Below are positions 16,200 through 24,293 of a stretch of DNA of 64,000 bases, in pieces. The translations under genes were made by a program, and so were the position numbers. Below the pieces are notes generated by a model. That model saw nothing but the letters and a program-made list of their open reading frames with translations. It was not told the DNA's origin and did not search any database. The DNA is taken from assembly GCF_000708715.2 (NCBI RefSeq), contig NZ_JENB01000027.1:19094-83093 (forward strand). Direction: 5' to 3'. The stretch is from Pseudomonas putida W15Oct28. GTDB taxonomy: Bacteria; Pseudomonadota; Gammaproteobacteria; Pseudomonadales; Pseudomonadaceae. Position 1 is the first letter of the stretch. Each line of letters opens with the position of its first letter.

Positions 16200-16473
16200 G
16201 CTTCGCAGCCCATCGCGACGCAAGGCCGCTCCCACAGGTACTGCATAATCCCGCAGCCTGCGCGGCCCCTGTGGGAGCGGGCATGCCCGCGAAGAACCCA
16301 GCGCGGTGGATGGCACCGGCTTCGCCGGTATTCGCGGCTAAAGCCGCTCCCACAGGTACTGCATAAGCCCGCAGCCTGGGCGGTCCTTGTGGGAGCGGGT
16401 TCACCCGCGAAGAATCCTGCGCGGTGGATGGTACCGGCTTCGCCGGTGTTCGCGGGCCTGCCCGCTCCCACAG
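16200..16473. repeat. Cluster of REP elements
   Basis: At least four REP-type units with alternating orientation fill the 352-bp gap between the GNAT and diguanylate cyclase genes: near 16200-16240, 16266-16295, 16330-16360 and 16386-16473. They are linked by repeats of the CCGGCTTCGCCGG hairpin. I see no gene in 16189-16540. Confidence 0.85.
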
Positions 16474-16540
16474 TGATCGCGCAAACGCTTAGAGTTTGAA
16501 CAAGACAGTTGCTCCCACAGAGGAGGCAAAAGCGCCCCGG

Positions 16541-18100
16541 CTATGCCAGCACCACACTCCCCGCCACGCAATACCCATCCCGCCCCTGCTGTTTGGCCTG
16601 GTACAACGCCCGATCTGCCGCCGCGACCAGCGCCTCGGTGGTCACCCCTTCCCGCGCCAGGTCGCCCACCGCGATCCCCGCACTGAACGACACCCGCCCC
16701 AACGGGCTCCCCGCATGTTCCAGCATCTGACGGCGCAACAGCTGCTGCAGCTCCTGCACCAGCACTTCAGCCCCGCGGCTATCGGTATCGGGCAGCAACA
16801 GGGTAAATTCCTCACCACCATAACGCACAGCCAGGTCGGCAGGCCGTTTCAAGGCCTGTTGCAGCACCTCGGCAAAACGCCGCAGGCACTGGTCGCCTGC
16901 CGGGTGACCGTAGCGGTCGTTATAGGCTTTGAAGTAGTCCAGGTCGAGCATCACCAGCGCCAGCGGGTAGCCCTGCCGGCGTGCCCGGCGCAGCTCTGAT
17001 TCGAATACCGCATCCAGCCGCCGACGGTTGCCCAGCCCGGTCAGGCTGTCGGTCAAGGCCAGTGCCTTGAGCGTCTGGTGCGCCTGGAGCAGCGCCCGCT
17101 CGATAACGATGCGCTCGCGCAACTGGCGCAGCACCACGCCGCCAAACGCTGCCAGCCCGACCAGCAACAGCAGCATGACGGCCATTGATTTGATTGCATC
17201 ATGCCGCCAGGGCGCGACGATCGACTCGCGCGACAGGCCTGCCTCCACTACCAGCGGGTAGCTGGTCAACGCGCGATAGCCATACAGCCGCGGTGTACCA
17301 TCGATCACCGCCACTGCCTCGGCTACCCCTTCTGCAGCATACGGCAAGTGGTTGCGGAAGATCTCGCTGTTGGCCAGGCTGCGGCCAACCACCTGTGCCA
17401 CAAACGGGCGCCGTACCAGTATGGTGCCGTCACGTTTTGCCAGCACCAGTGCGCCGCGCTCGTCGATCTTGAAGTCGCCGTAATAACGCACGAACCACTC
17501 CACTTTGATGGTGCCCAGCAATACGCCGGCGAAGCTGCCATCGGGATGGTCCAGGCGCCTGGAAATGGGAATGATCAGATCGCCGGTCGAGCGGCTGCGT
17601 ACCACTGAACCGATGCGTACGCCCCGGTCGGTGTGGTTGCGGTGGTAGGTAAAGTAGTCGCGGTCGGCGTTATTGGCGTTGGCCGGGATTGCCGCCTGAT
17701 CAGTGACGATCCAGCTACCGTCCGGGCCGTAAACGAACAACCCGTGCAACTGCGGCATGATGCTTTTCTGTTGCGCCAGCAAGGCATGCAGGCGCGGCCG
17801 GTCGATGTGGTCGAAACCGTCGCCTTCCAGGCGCTCGGCCAGGGCAGCGGTAATGGCGTCGACCTGGCGGATGGCATCCTCGGCATGCTGCGCCGTGGCC
17901 CGGGCCAGGTTGCTGACCATGTTCTCGGCATTGCTGTAAGCGTTTCGGTAGTCACGCCAGATGCGCCAGCCTTCCACCAGTACAAACGCCAGCATCACCA
18001 CCAGCATGAACGCCAGTACCAGGCGAAACAGCGCCACGGCGCGGCCCTCGCCGGTTACCGCGAAAAGTCCGTCGTCATCGTGTTTCCTGGCTGCGCACAT
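16541..18100 (-). CDS. Membrane diguanylate cyclase with periplasmic Cache sensor domain
   Basis: 519 residues: membrane helix about 22-42, a periplasmic dCache-like domain about 45-300, a second helix about 303-326 and a GGDEF domain about 350-515. The active site reads GGEEF (428-432) with LDLDYFKAYND upstream, so c-di-GMP synthesis from GTP is expected. The inhibitory I-site RxxD is present as RPAD (419-422), five residues before GGEEF, giving product feedback. The sensor probably binds a small molecule in the periplasm, identity unknown. GGGA lies before the ATG. Confidence 0.9.
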   Translation of the reverse strand: MCAARKHDDDGLFAVTGEGRAVALFRLVLAFMLVVMLAFVLVEGWRIWRDYRNAYSNAENMVSNLARATAQHAEDAIRQVDAITAALAERLEGDGFDHIDRPRLHALLAQQKSIMPQLHGLFVYGPDGSWIVTDQAAIPANANNADRDYFTYHRNHTDRGVRIGSVVRSRSTGDLIIPISRRLDHPDGSFAGVLLGTIKVEWFVRYYGDFKIDERGALVLAKRDGTILVRRPFVAQVVGRSLANSEIFRNHLPYAAEGVAEAVAVIDGTPRLYGYRALTSYPLVVEAGLSRESIVAPWRHDAIKSMAVMLLLLVGLAAFGGVVLRQLRERIVIERALLQAHQTLKALALTDSLTGLGNRRRLDAVFESELRRARRQGYPLALVMLDLDYFKAYNDRYGHPAGDQCLRRFAEVLQQALKRPADLAVRYGGEEFTLLLPDTDSRGAEVLVQELQQLLRRQMLEHAGSPLGRVSFSAGIAVGDLAREGVTTEALVAAADRALYQAKQQGRDGYCVAGSVVLA

Positions 18101-18251
18101 TGGAGTCCCTGGCCATACCGCGTTCGCCGCTTTTACTATAGTTCAGCGCTGCACGGTAGAAACCGGCGGTGAAAAAGATTAAACCTTTGCCCCAACCTCA
18201 CCCTCAACTGTACGCGACACTGAGGTCGCGCCACGGTTTAAGGAGTGAAGC

Positions 18252-18752
18252 ATGAGCAATCTCTTCATCAAGCGCGTTGGTTTCTCCATGGTGTTGGGCC
18301 TGGCATCGGTGCACGCACTGGCGGCGAGCTCCGATGACTTCGTCGATGCGGCCACCGAGGCTGGCATTGCCGAAGTGGTCACCGGCAACCTGGCCAAGGA
18401 AAAAAGCCAGAATACCGATATCAAGGCATTCGCCCAGCAAATGGTCACTGATCACACCCAGGCCAACCAGAAACTCGGCGACATCGCCCGCAAGCTGGAT
18501 ATATCCGTTCCGGATGAGGCGGCCATGACCGACAAGGTCAAGAAAATGATCCTGGAATGGCGTGACGAATCATTCGACAAGTCGTACCTCAACAACCAGG
18601 TCGACGCTCACGAAAAAGCAGTGGAACTGTTCAAGAAAGAGGCGGCATCGTCCGACAAGGCCGAGCTGAAAGCCTTCGCCAGCGAAACCCTGCCCAAACT
18701 CGAACAGCATCTGGAGCATGCCAAGGCGCTTCAGGCCAAACACGCCAAGTGA
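18252..18752 (+). CDS. DUF4142 periplasmic protein
   Basis: 166 residues. A Sec signal peptide (core VGFSMVLGLASVHALA) directs it to the periplasm. The mature part is a helical bundle with the DUF4142 pattern (AEVVTGNLAKEKSQNTDIKAFA...MVTDHTQAN), related to ferritin-like bundles. DUF4142 proteins are common in soil and plant-associated bacteria and often stress-induced; molecular function is unknown. AAGGAG precedes the ATG. The next gene begins 8 bp downstream. Confidence 0.85.
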   Translation: MSNLFIKRVGFSMVLGLASVHALAASSDDFVDAATEAGIAEVVTGNLAKEKSQNTDIKAFAQQMVTDHTQANQKLGDIARKLDISVPDEAAMTDKVKKMILEWRDESFDKSYLNNQVDAHEKAVELFKKEAASSDKAELKAFASETLPKLEQHLEHAKALQAKHAK

Positions 18753-18760
18753 GGTTCGAA

Positions 18761-19012
18761 ATGAGTAACGATGCATTGAAAACCGAAGTCCTTACCCGCC
18801 TGCTGCATTCGCACCCTGAAGGCTTGGGCAAGGAAGTGCTGGATAACTACCGCGGCGAGAAGGCGGTGGCCGGCGTGCTAAAGACGCTGCAGGAAGCCGG
18901 CTTGATCCACGACGGCAGCGTGGTGGTGGGAAGTGACCACCAGATCAGCGTGCACTACCCCATCAAGCTGTCGGCGGCAGGTGTCGAAGCGGCGCGACAA
19001 GCCGAATCCTGA
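18761..19012 (+). CDS. Small protein with winged-helix-like sequence
   Basis: 83 residues, starting MSNDALKTEVLTRLL eight bases after the DUF4142 stop. The pattern LLHSHPEGLGKEVLDNYRGEKAVAGVLKTLQEAGLI resembles a winged-helix, with a following hairpin (VVVGSDHQISVHYPIKLS). That suggests a tiny DNA-binding or protein-binding domain. GAGG lies ahead of the ATG. Co-transcription with DUF4142 is likely. I do not know a named family. Confidence 0.65.
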   Translation: MSNDALKTEVLTRLLHSHPEGLGKEVLDNYRGEKAVAGVLKTLQEAGLIHDGSVVVGSDHQISVHYPIKLSAAGVEAARQAES

Positions 19013-19023
19013 GTCCTCGCCCT

Positions 19024-19140
19024 TTGTAGGAGCGGCCTTGTGTCGCGATCGGGTCGCAAAGCGGCCCCAGCAATTCATGCGTTAGAGCAGATGCCGTGGG
19101 GCCGCTTTGCGGCCCGATCGCGACACAAGGCCGCCCCTAC
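19024..19140. repeat. Long inverted repeat of REP-like units
   Basis: TAGGAGCGGCCTTGTGTCGCGATCGGG... at 19026 is mirrored by CCCGATCGCGACACAAGGCCGCCCCTA ending at 19139. The arms are about 35 bases, enclosing a second complementary pair (GCAAAGCGGCCCC / GGGGCCGCTTTGC). It sits between convergent genes. Confidence 0.85.
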
Positions 19141-19141
19141 A

Positions 19142-20140
19142 CTAACCGCCTTCATTTTCTGCCAATACAGCCAACTGCGTCCGACACTGCGTCAAGGCCT
19201 CATCACGTTCCTTTAGCTGCTCCTCAAAGCGCTGCAATTGCCGCGCTTGTTCGGCGCACAAGTCCCGCCTGTCTTCCAGGCTCTGCGCCTGCACATCCAG
19301 CTGCCGGCGCATTTCCTCGCTGGCGCCTTGGGCCTGGGCGAGGATCGTGCGCAAGCCCTGGATCTGTGCATCGCGTTGTTCCAGCAACTCGTCCTGCGCC
19401 CGGCACTCGCTGGCAGCCTGGCGGTGCTCACCCAGCAAGCGCTCGTTATCGCGGTGCAGGCGGGTCAGTTCGTCCTGCTTGACGATCATGCCCTGCTGCA
19501 ACTGGCGCACTTCCACCTGCATCTGCTGCAACTGCGCTTCGTGGCGGCGCTGTTCCTGCTCACGCTGTTCACGGCTGGCATTGCGATAGTGCTCCAGGGC
19601 ATCGCGGGCATGGCGGTGCTTGTCTTCCAGCGACTTGACCTGTTCGTCCTTGTCAGCCAGGCGCACCTGCAATTCACCCAGCGACTGGTTGAGGCTGGCA
19701 CTGCGTAGCTGTTCGGCCTGCAGGGTGCTTTGTGTGGACAGCAGCTTTTCTGTCTCGGCGGCCAATGCCGCTGCATCGATCTTGTGTTGCTGATGCGCTG
19801 CAGCCAGCGCCTGCTGGGCGATTTCCAGCTGCGCTTCAAGCGTTTCGCGCTGTTGAGTGAAGGTGCTCTCGGCCTGCTCGATCGTGAGGTCGGCCTCGTC
19901 CTGCAGCTGGGTTGCCAGTTGGCCGACCAGGCGGCTCAAGACATCGCTAAGCGCGGCGCCGCCTTCGGAAGCCACCGGTTGCTGGCCGTTCAGCTCCTTC
20001 AGGTAGCGGTGAATCGTGGTCTTGGAGCCGGTATTACCCAGTTCGATACGTATGGCATCGATGCTGGGGTTCTCGCCCCGGGCAATCAGCGCCTGACGCG
20101 CCTGCTGCACTACCACCTTGTTGATACCGCCCCGGGCCAT
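19142..20140 (-). CDS. KfrA-like DNA-binding coiled-coil protein
   Basis: 332 residues. Residues 1-60 form the KfrA N-terminal helix-turn-helix (VVVQQARQALIARGENPSIDAIRIELGNTGSKTTIHRYL). The rest, about 85-325, is one long coiled coil rich in Gln, Glu, Leu and Arg (EQREQEQRRHEAQLQQMQ). Plasmid KfrA proteins bind DNA, repress their own genes and form filaments that help plasmid maintenance. This copy has no plasmid genes nearby. GGAG lies six bases before the ATG. An AT-rich palindromic stretch upstream is a probable autoregulatory site. Confidence 0.85.
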   Translation of the reverse strand: MARGGINKVVVQQARQALIARGENPSIDAIRIELGNTGSKTTIHRYLKELNGQQPVASEGGAALSDVLSRLVGQLATQLQDEADLTIEQAESTFTQQRETLEAQLEIAQQALAAAHQQHKIDAAALAAETEKLLSTQSTLQAEQLRSASLNQSLGELQVRLADKDEQVKSLEDKHRHARDALEHYRNASREQREQEQRRHEAQLQQMQVEVRQLQQGMIVKQDELTRLHRDNERLLGEHRQAASECRAQDELLEQRDAQIQGLRTILAQAQGASEEMRRQLDVQAQSLEDRRDLCAEQARQLQRFEEQLKERDEALTQCRTQLAVLAENEGG

Positions 20141-20149
20141 GCTTGCTCC

Positions 20150-20206
20150 TACGATTTTGTACTGTGTTATGTAATATGTAATTACGTACTAATTATGACG
20201 AAATCT
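20150..20206. promoter_or_regulatory. AT-rich palindromic region upstream of the KfrA-like gene
   Basis: The stretch holds the palindrome GTAATTAC (20178-20185) within TATGTAATATGTAATTACGT, with further TTATG and AATTA repeats. The composition is far below the local GC. It is a likely promoter plus operator for the KfrA-like gene, by analogy with plasmid kfrA. Confidence 0.5.
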
Positions 20207-20227
20207 CCCAAGCCCTGCAAACCTTTC

Positions 20228-20262
20228 CTCACATGGAATAATCACGGCTTATCGCATGTGAG
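20228..20262. promoter_or_regulatory. Inverted repeat CTCACATG-N19-CATGTGAG
   Basis: Perfect 8-base arms separated by 19 bases, 118 bp upstream of the YheO-type regulator gene. A plausible operator, perhaps for that regulator. The remaining intergenic sequence to 20379 shows no gene. Confidence 0.45.
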
Positions 20263-20379
20263 AGGCAAAAGGGTGTTGTTTTCGACGCTGACAACCGTAC
20301 GCAAGCTGCAGGCGCACGACCTTGTGCCGGTTACGCTTTGCCGCCACCATGGGCGTCCAGCACTGATCACCGACAGAAA

Positions 20380-20985
20380 ATGACCCTGGAAAACTACAAG
20401 GCAATCGCCGACAGCATCGCCCTGCTGCTGTACCCGCACGCTGAAGTCATCGTCCACGAACTGCGCAGCCAGACAGTCGTGCACATCGCCAACAACTTCT
20501 CCCAGCGCAAGCTGGGCGACGATTCGGCAATCGATCACGAATTGGGCGATGTGCTTGACGGCGCCAACCTGGGCCCGTACGAGAAGCTCAACTGGAATGG
20601 GCAGAAGGTCCGTTCCATCAGTACCGTGCTGCGCAACGCAGATGGCGAAGCCGAGCACCTGATGTGCATCAATCTGAACGTGTCGGTACTGGAGCAAGCC
20701 CGTGTGGCGCTCGATGCGTTCTTCCAGATGGGCCGGCTGGTACCGCAACCTGACGCGTTGTTCCGCAACGACTGGCAGGAACGTATCAACACCTTCCTCC
20801 ATGCGTGGCTGCAAGCGCGCAACCTGTCGCTGCAGACGCTGCAGATGAAGGACAAGCGCAGCCTGGTGCAGGCACTGCACGCCGAAGGCGCGTTCGAAGG
20901 CAGAAGTGGTGCTGACTATGTCGCCAACGTGCTGAGCATGGGCCGGGCCACTGTGTACAAATACCTGAAAGAGCTGAAGGCCTAG
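20380..20985 (+). CDS. YheO/DauR-type transcriptional regulator
   Basis: 201 residues. The N-terminal ~115 residues are a YheO-like PAS domain (ENYKAIADSIALLLYPHAEVIVHELRS; VLRNADGEAEHLMCINLN) and the C-terminal ~65 residues a helix-turn-helix of the HTH_22 type (SLVQALHAEGAFEGRSGADYVA...GRATVYKYLKEL). Close relatives such as DauR control amino-acid catabolism. It lies just upstream of a dehydratase and an ornithine cyclodeaminase-like gene in the same orientation, so it likely senses an amino acid or derivative and controls them. The Shine-Dalgarno before 20380 is weak. Confidence 0.83.
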   Translation: MTLENYKAIADSIALLLYPHAEVIVHELRSQTVVHIANNFSQRKLGDDSAIDHELGDVLDGANLGPYEKLNWNGQKVRSISTVLRNADGEAEHLMCINLNVSVLEQARVALDAFFQMGRLVPQPDALFRNDWQERINTFLHAWLQARNLSLQTLQMKDKRSLVQALHAEGAFEGRSGADYVANVLSMGRATVYKYLKELKA

Positions 20986-21088
20986 CAGCGGGCTGGTCCG
21001 ACAGGAGGTTGCCAGCAGCTGTGCTCGCGCACTTGTCTCCCATGGATAATTATTCTACTGTGGATAAATATTCCATATGGAGCACAGC

Positions 21089-22090
21089 ATGCCAGCCTCT
21101 ACGACTTCACCGACCGTTGCCGATGCCCTTTACCTCGATGCGCTGTACGCATCCATCAAGGAAGCCCACAGCGCGCTGCGCCCTGCCGTCAGCATCACAC
21201 CGCTCACTTACAGCGCCCGGTTGTCGGCATTGACCGGCTGTGAAGTCTTGCTCAAATGTGAACACCTGCAGCACACCGGTTCGTTCAAATTCCGCGGCGC
21301 CAGCAACAAGATCCGCCTGCTGCCGATTGAGGTGCGCAAGCATGGGGTCATTGCTGCTTCTTCCGGCAACCATGGGCAGGCACTGGCACTGGCCGGTAAA
21401 ACGGCTGGCGTGCCAGTGACTGTCTACACCGCCACTTCCGCCTCGCCCTACAAACTGGAGGCGATGCGCGCGCTGGGCGCCGAAGTGCTTTGCCTGCCCA
21501 CGGACCCGCTAAGTGCAGAACTGGAAGCAGCCCGGCAAGCCAAGGCTCAGGGTGTACCGTTCGTGTCCCCCTACAACGACCTGCAAGTCATTGCCGGCCA
21601 GGGCACCATCGGCATGGAGTTGTTCGAGCAGGCACCAGACCTGGACGCGGTGTTTGTCGCCGTCGGCGGTGGCGGGATGATTGCCGGCATCGGCGCCGCC
21701 CTGCGTGTGCTCAAGCCGGGCACCGAAATCATTGGCTGCTGGCCGGCGAATGACCCTGCACTGGAGCAATCACTCAAGGCCGGCAAAATTGTCGAGGTGG
21801 ACGCCCGCGAAACGCTGTCGGACGGCACAGCTGGCGGCGTCGAGCCCGGCGCCATCACCTTGCCGCTGTGCCAGGCACTGATTACCGATACCGTGCTGGT
21901 CAGCGAAGACGAAATCCGCGCTGCCATGCGCGATGTCGCCAGCAATGAACGCTGGATCATCGAAGGCGCTGCAGCGGTTGCGGTCGCCGGCATGCAAAAG
22001 CTTGCCGAGCGCTACCGGGGCAAGCGTGTTGCTGTAATCCTGTGCGGCCGTAACATCGTGCTGGAAAAGTTCCTCGAGGCCGTGCAATGA
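21089..22090 (+). CDS. PLP-dependent threonine/serine dehydratase (EutB-like)
   Basis: 333 residues. PLP lysine is Lys67 in SFKFRGA, followed by the ring-binding loop SSGNHGQ (91-97) and the glycine-rich phosphate loop VGGGGMIAG. This is the catabolic threonine dehydratase fold without a C-terminal ACT domain. It deaminates hydroxy-amino acids to keto acids. Pairing with an ornithine cyclodeaminase homologue resembles eutBC of hydroxyectoine use, but other ectoine genes are absent. I chose ATG 21089, six bases after GGAG; ATG 21077 is in frame. The upstream 100 bp include an AT-rich stretch likely to hold the promoter. Confidence 0.85.
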   Translation: MPASTTSPTVADALYLDALYASIKEAHSALRPAVSITPLTYSARLSALTGCEVLLKCEHLQHTGSFKFRGASNKIRLLPIEVRKHGVIAASSGNHGQALALAGKTAGVPVTVYTATSASPYKLEAMRALGAEVLCLPTDPLSAELEAARQAKAQGVPFVSPYNDLQVIAGQGTIGMELFEQAPDLDAVFVAVGGGGMIAGIGAALRVLKPGTEIIGCWPANDPALEQSLKAGKIVEVDARETLSDGTAGGVEPGAITLPLCQALITDTVLVSEDEIRAAMRDVASNERWIIEGAAAVAVAGMQKLAERYRGKRVAVILCGRNIVLEKFLEAVQ

Positions 22091-23034
22091 AGGTCTTCAG
22101 CAAGGCGCAGATTGTCGCCAGCTTCAACCCGGAGCTGGCGGTTAGCCTGCAGGAAGAAGGCTTCATCGCCTACTCCGAAGGCAAGGTGCAGGTGCCGCCC
22201 GTGCAGGGCTTCGCATTTGAAGGGGCGAACGGTGACTGCTGCGTGAAATCGGCGTACATCGAGGGCAGCCCTACCTTCACCGTCAAGCTTTCAACCGGTT
22301 TTTATGACAACCCTTCCAAGGGCCTGCCGAGCAACGATGGCCTGATGCTGGTGCTGTCTGCGCTCACCGGGCAGCCCCTGGCGCTGCTGCAAGACCAAGG
22401 CTGGCTGACCGCCATGCGCACCGCGCTGGCCGGGCGTATCGCTGCCCGACTGCTGGCACCGGCCGAGGTCAAGGCCATTGGTATTCTCGGCACCGGCATG
22501 CAGGCGCAGATGCAGCTTGAACAGCTGCGCGCCGTTACCGATTGCCGCCAGGTCATTGTCTGGGGCCGGCATGAAAGCGGGCTTGCGGCCTATGCAACAT
22601 TTGCCCGTGAACTGGGCTTCGAGGTTCGCAGCACGCGGGATGCCGCAGAGGTCGCGGGCGCTGCAAACCTGATTGTCTGCACCACCCCTTCCCGCCAGGC
22701 GCTGCTACACAGCGAGTGGGTCCAGCCGGGCACGCATATCACTGCCGTCGGCGCCGATGCGCCCGGCAAGCAGGAGCTGGACCCGGCACTGGTGGCCAGG
22801 GCAGACCGCATCATCGTCGACTCGGTCGCCCAGTGCAGCCAGTACGGCGAAGTGGCCCACGCGCTCAAGAGCGGTCAGCTACACGCCAACCAGCTGATCG
22901 AGTTGGGCGCGTTGCTGGCCGGCCGCGCCAAAGGGCGCGAGCACGACGGCCAGATCACCGTGGCAGACCTGACCGGCGTGGCAGTGCAGGATGCGCAAGT
23001 CGCAAGCTACGCCCTGGCTGCACTGAGCGCCTGA
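22087..23034 (+). CDS. Ornithine cyclodeaminase / mu-crystallin family protein (EutC-like)
   Basis: 315 residues, overlapping the dehydratase by ATGA, which implies translational coupling. The Rossmann motif GILGTGMQAQMQ, the substrate region KSAYIEGSPTFTVKLSTGFYDN and VGADAPGKQELD are typical. Family members deaminate ornithine to proline, or reduce cyclic imines such as delta-1-pyrroline-2-carboxylate with NAD(P)H. With the dehydratase next door, reduction of an imine or keto acid formed by that enzyme is plausible. Exact substrate unknown. Confidence 0.85.
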   Translation: MKVFSKAQIVASFNPELAVSLQEEGFIAYSEGKVQVPPVQGFAFEGANGDCCVKSAYIEGSPTFTVKLSTGFYDNPSKGLPSNDGLMLVLSALTGQPLALLQDQGWLTAMRTALAGRIAARLLAPAEVKAIGILGTGMQAQMQLEQLRAVTDCRQVIVWGRHESGLAAYATFARELGFEVRSTRDAAEVAGAANLIVCTTPSRQALLHSEWVQPGTHITAVGADAPGKQELDPALVARADRIIVDSVAQCSQYGEVAHALKSGQLHANQLIELGALLAGRAKGREHDGQITVADLTGVAVQDAQVASYALAALSA

Positions 23035-23047
23035 GGCCATAGCGAAG

Positions 23048-24289
23048 TCAGAGCAAACGCTGCACCTGCGCCGGCGTACGCTGCATCAGCACCTTGCCAT
23101 TGCGTACCGACACTAGCGCATGCCCCTGGGTACGGACCATTTCGTAATCGTCAGGCGCCGACAACAGCAACAGGTTCGCCGGCCGCCCCACCTCGATGCC
23201 GTAGCGCTCGCCCAGGTTCAGGGTGCGGGCGCTGTTATCGGTGATCAGGTCAAGGCAACGCTGCAGGTCTTCGTAGCCGAGCATGTGGCAGATGTGCAGG
23301 CCGGCTTCAAGAATGCGCAGGATGTTGCCATTGCCCAGCGGGTACCACGGGTCGACGATGGAATCCTGGCCAAAGCACACGTTCATCCCCGCACGGTCGA
23401 TCTCTGCCACACGGGTCACGCCACGGCGCTTGGGGTAGTTGTCGAAGCGCCCTTGCAGGTGAATGCTCTCGGTCGGGCACGACACGAAGTTGATGCCCGA
23501 CAGCTTGAGCAGGCGGAACAGCTTGTAGCAGTAGGCATTGTCATACGAGCCCATGGCCACGGTGTGGCTGGCCGTCACCCGGGCACCCATGCCGCGCACC
23601 CGGGCCTCCTCGGCCAGCACTTCCAGGAAGCGTGATTGCGGGTCGTCGGTCTCGTCGCAGTGCACGTCCACCAGGCAACCGGTACGCTCGGCCAGGTCCA
23701 TCAGGAACTTCACCGACGACACGCCCTGGTCGCGGGTGTTCTCGAAATGCGGAATACCGCCGACCACATCGGCGCCAATCGCCACCGCTTCGGTCATCAG
23801 CGCCCGGCCGTTGGCGTACGACTCGATACCCTCCTGCGGGAAGGCGACAATCTGCAAGTCGACCAGCTCGCGTACTTCATCACGTACCTCGACCATGGCC
23901 TTGAGTGCGGTGAGTTTCGGGTCGGTCACATCGACGTGGGTGCGCACATGCTGGATGCCGTGGTCCACCAGCATGCCGATGGTCTTTTTTGCGCGCGACT
24001 TGATGTCTTCATGGGTGGTGATTTCCTTGCGCTCGGCCCAGCATTCGATGCCTTCGAACAGGGTGCCGCTCATGTTCCACCGGGGTTCGCCGGCAGTCAG
24101 TGTGGCGTCGAGGTGGATATGCGGTTCGACAAAGGGCGCCACCACCAGGTTTTGCCCTGCGTCCAGGTCATGGGCAGCAGCGGGCGCCACCCCCTCGGTC
24201 TGCGGCACGATGGCGGCAATGCGCTCGCCGTTCAGTTCGATGCGGAACAGGCCAGGCTTGCCGCGCAGGCGTGCGTTGAGGATGTTCAT
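23048..24289 (-). CDS. codA: Cytosine deaminase
   Basis: 413 residues. Amidohydrolase metal and active-site motifs are present: PHIHLD, HVDVTD, HCDETDD, ASHTVAMG and GQDSIVDPWYPLG, matching E. coli CodA (426). It converts cytosine to uracil and ammonia in the cytosol. AGGAG lies six bases before the ATG, and the start is 4 bp after the pucR-type gene's stop, so the three genes codB-pucR-codA form one minus-strand operon. Confidence 0.93.
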   Translation of the reverse strand: MNILNARLRGKPGLFRIELNGERIAAIVPQTEGVAPAAAHDLDAGQNLVVAPFVEPHIHLDATLTAGEPRWNMSGTLFEGIECWAERKEITTHEDIKSRAKKTIGMLVDHGIQHVRTHVDVTDPKLTALKAMVEVRDEVRELVDLQIVAFPQEGIESYANGRALMTEAVAIGADVVGGIPHFENTRDQGVSSVKFLMDLAERTGCLVDVHCDETDDPQSRFLEVLAEEARVRGMGARVTASHTVAMGSYDNAYCYKLFRLLKLSGINFVSCPTESIHLQGRFDNYPKRRGVTRVAEIDRAGMNVCFGQDSIVDPWYPLGNGNILRILEAGLHICHMLGYEDLQRCLDLITDNSARTLNLGERYGIEVGRPANLLLLSAPDDYEMVRTQGHALVSVRNGKVLMQRTPAQVQRLL

Positions 24290-24293
24290 GCTG

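Noticed and set aside
16189..16540. CRISPR-like array of palindromic repeats
   Set aside because: Repeat units are irregularly spaced, alternate in orientation and match the P. putida REP palindrome seen across the window; no spacers of constant length and no cas genes.
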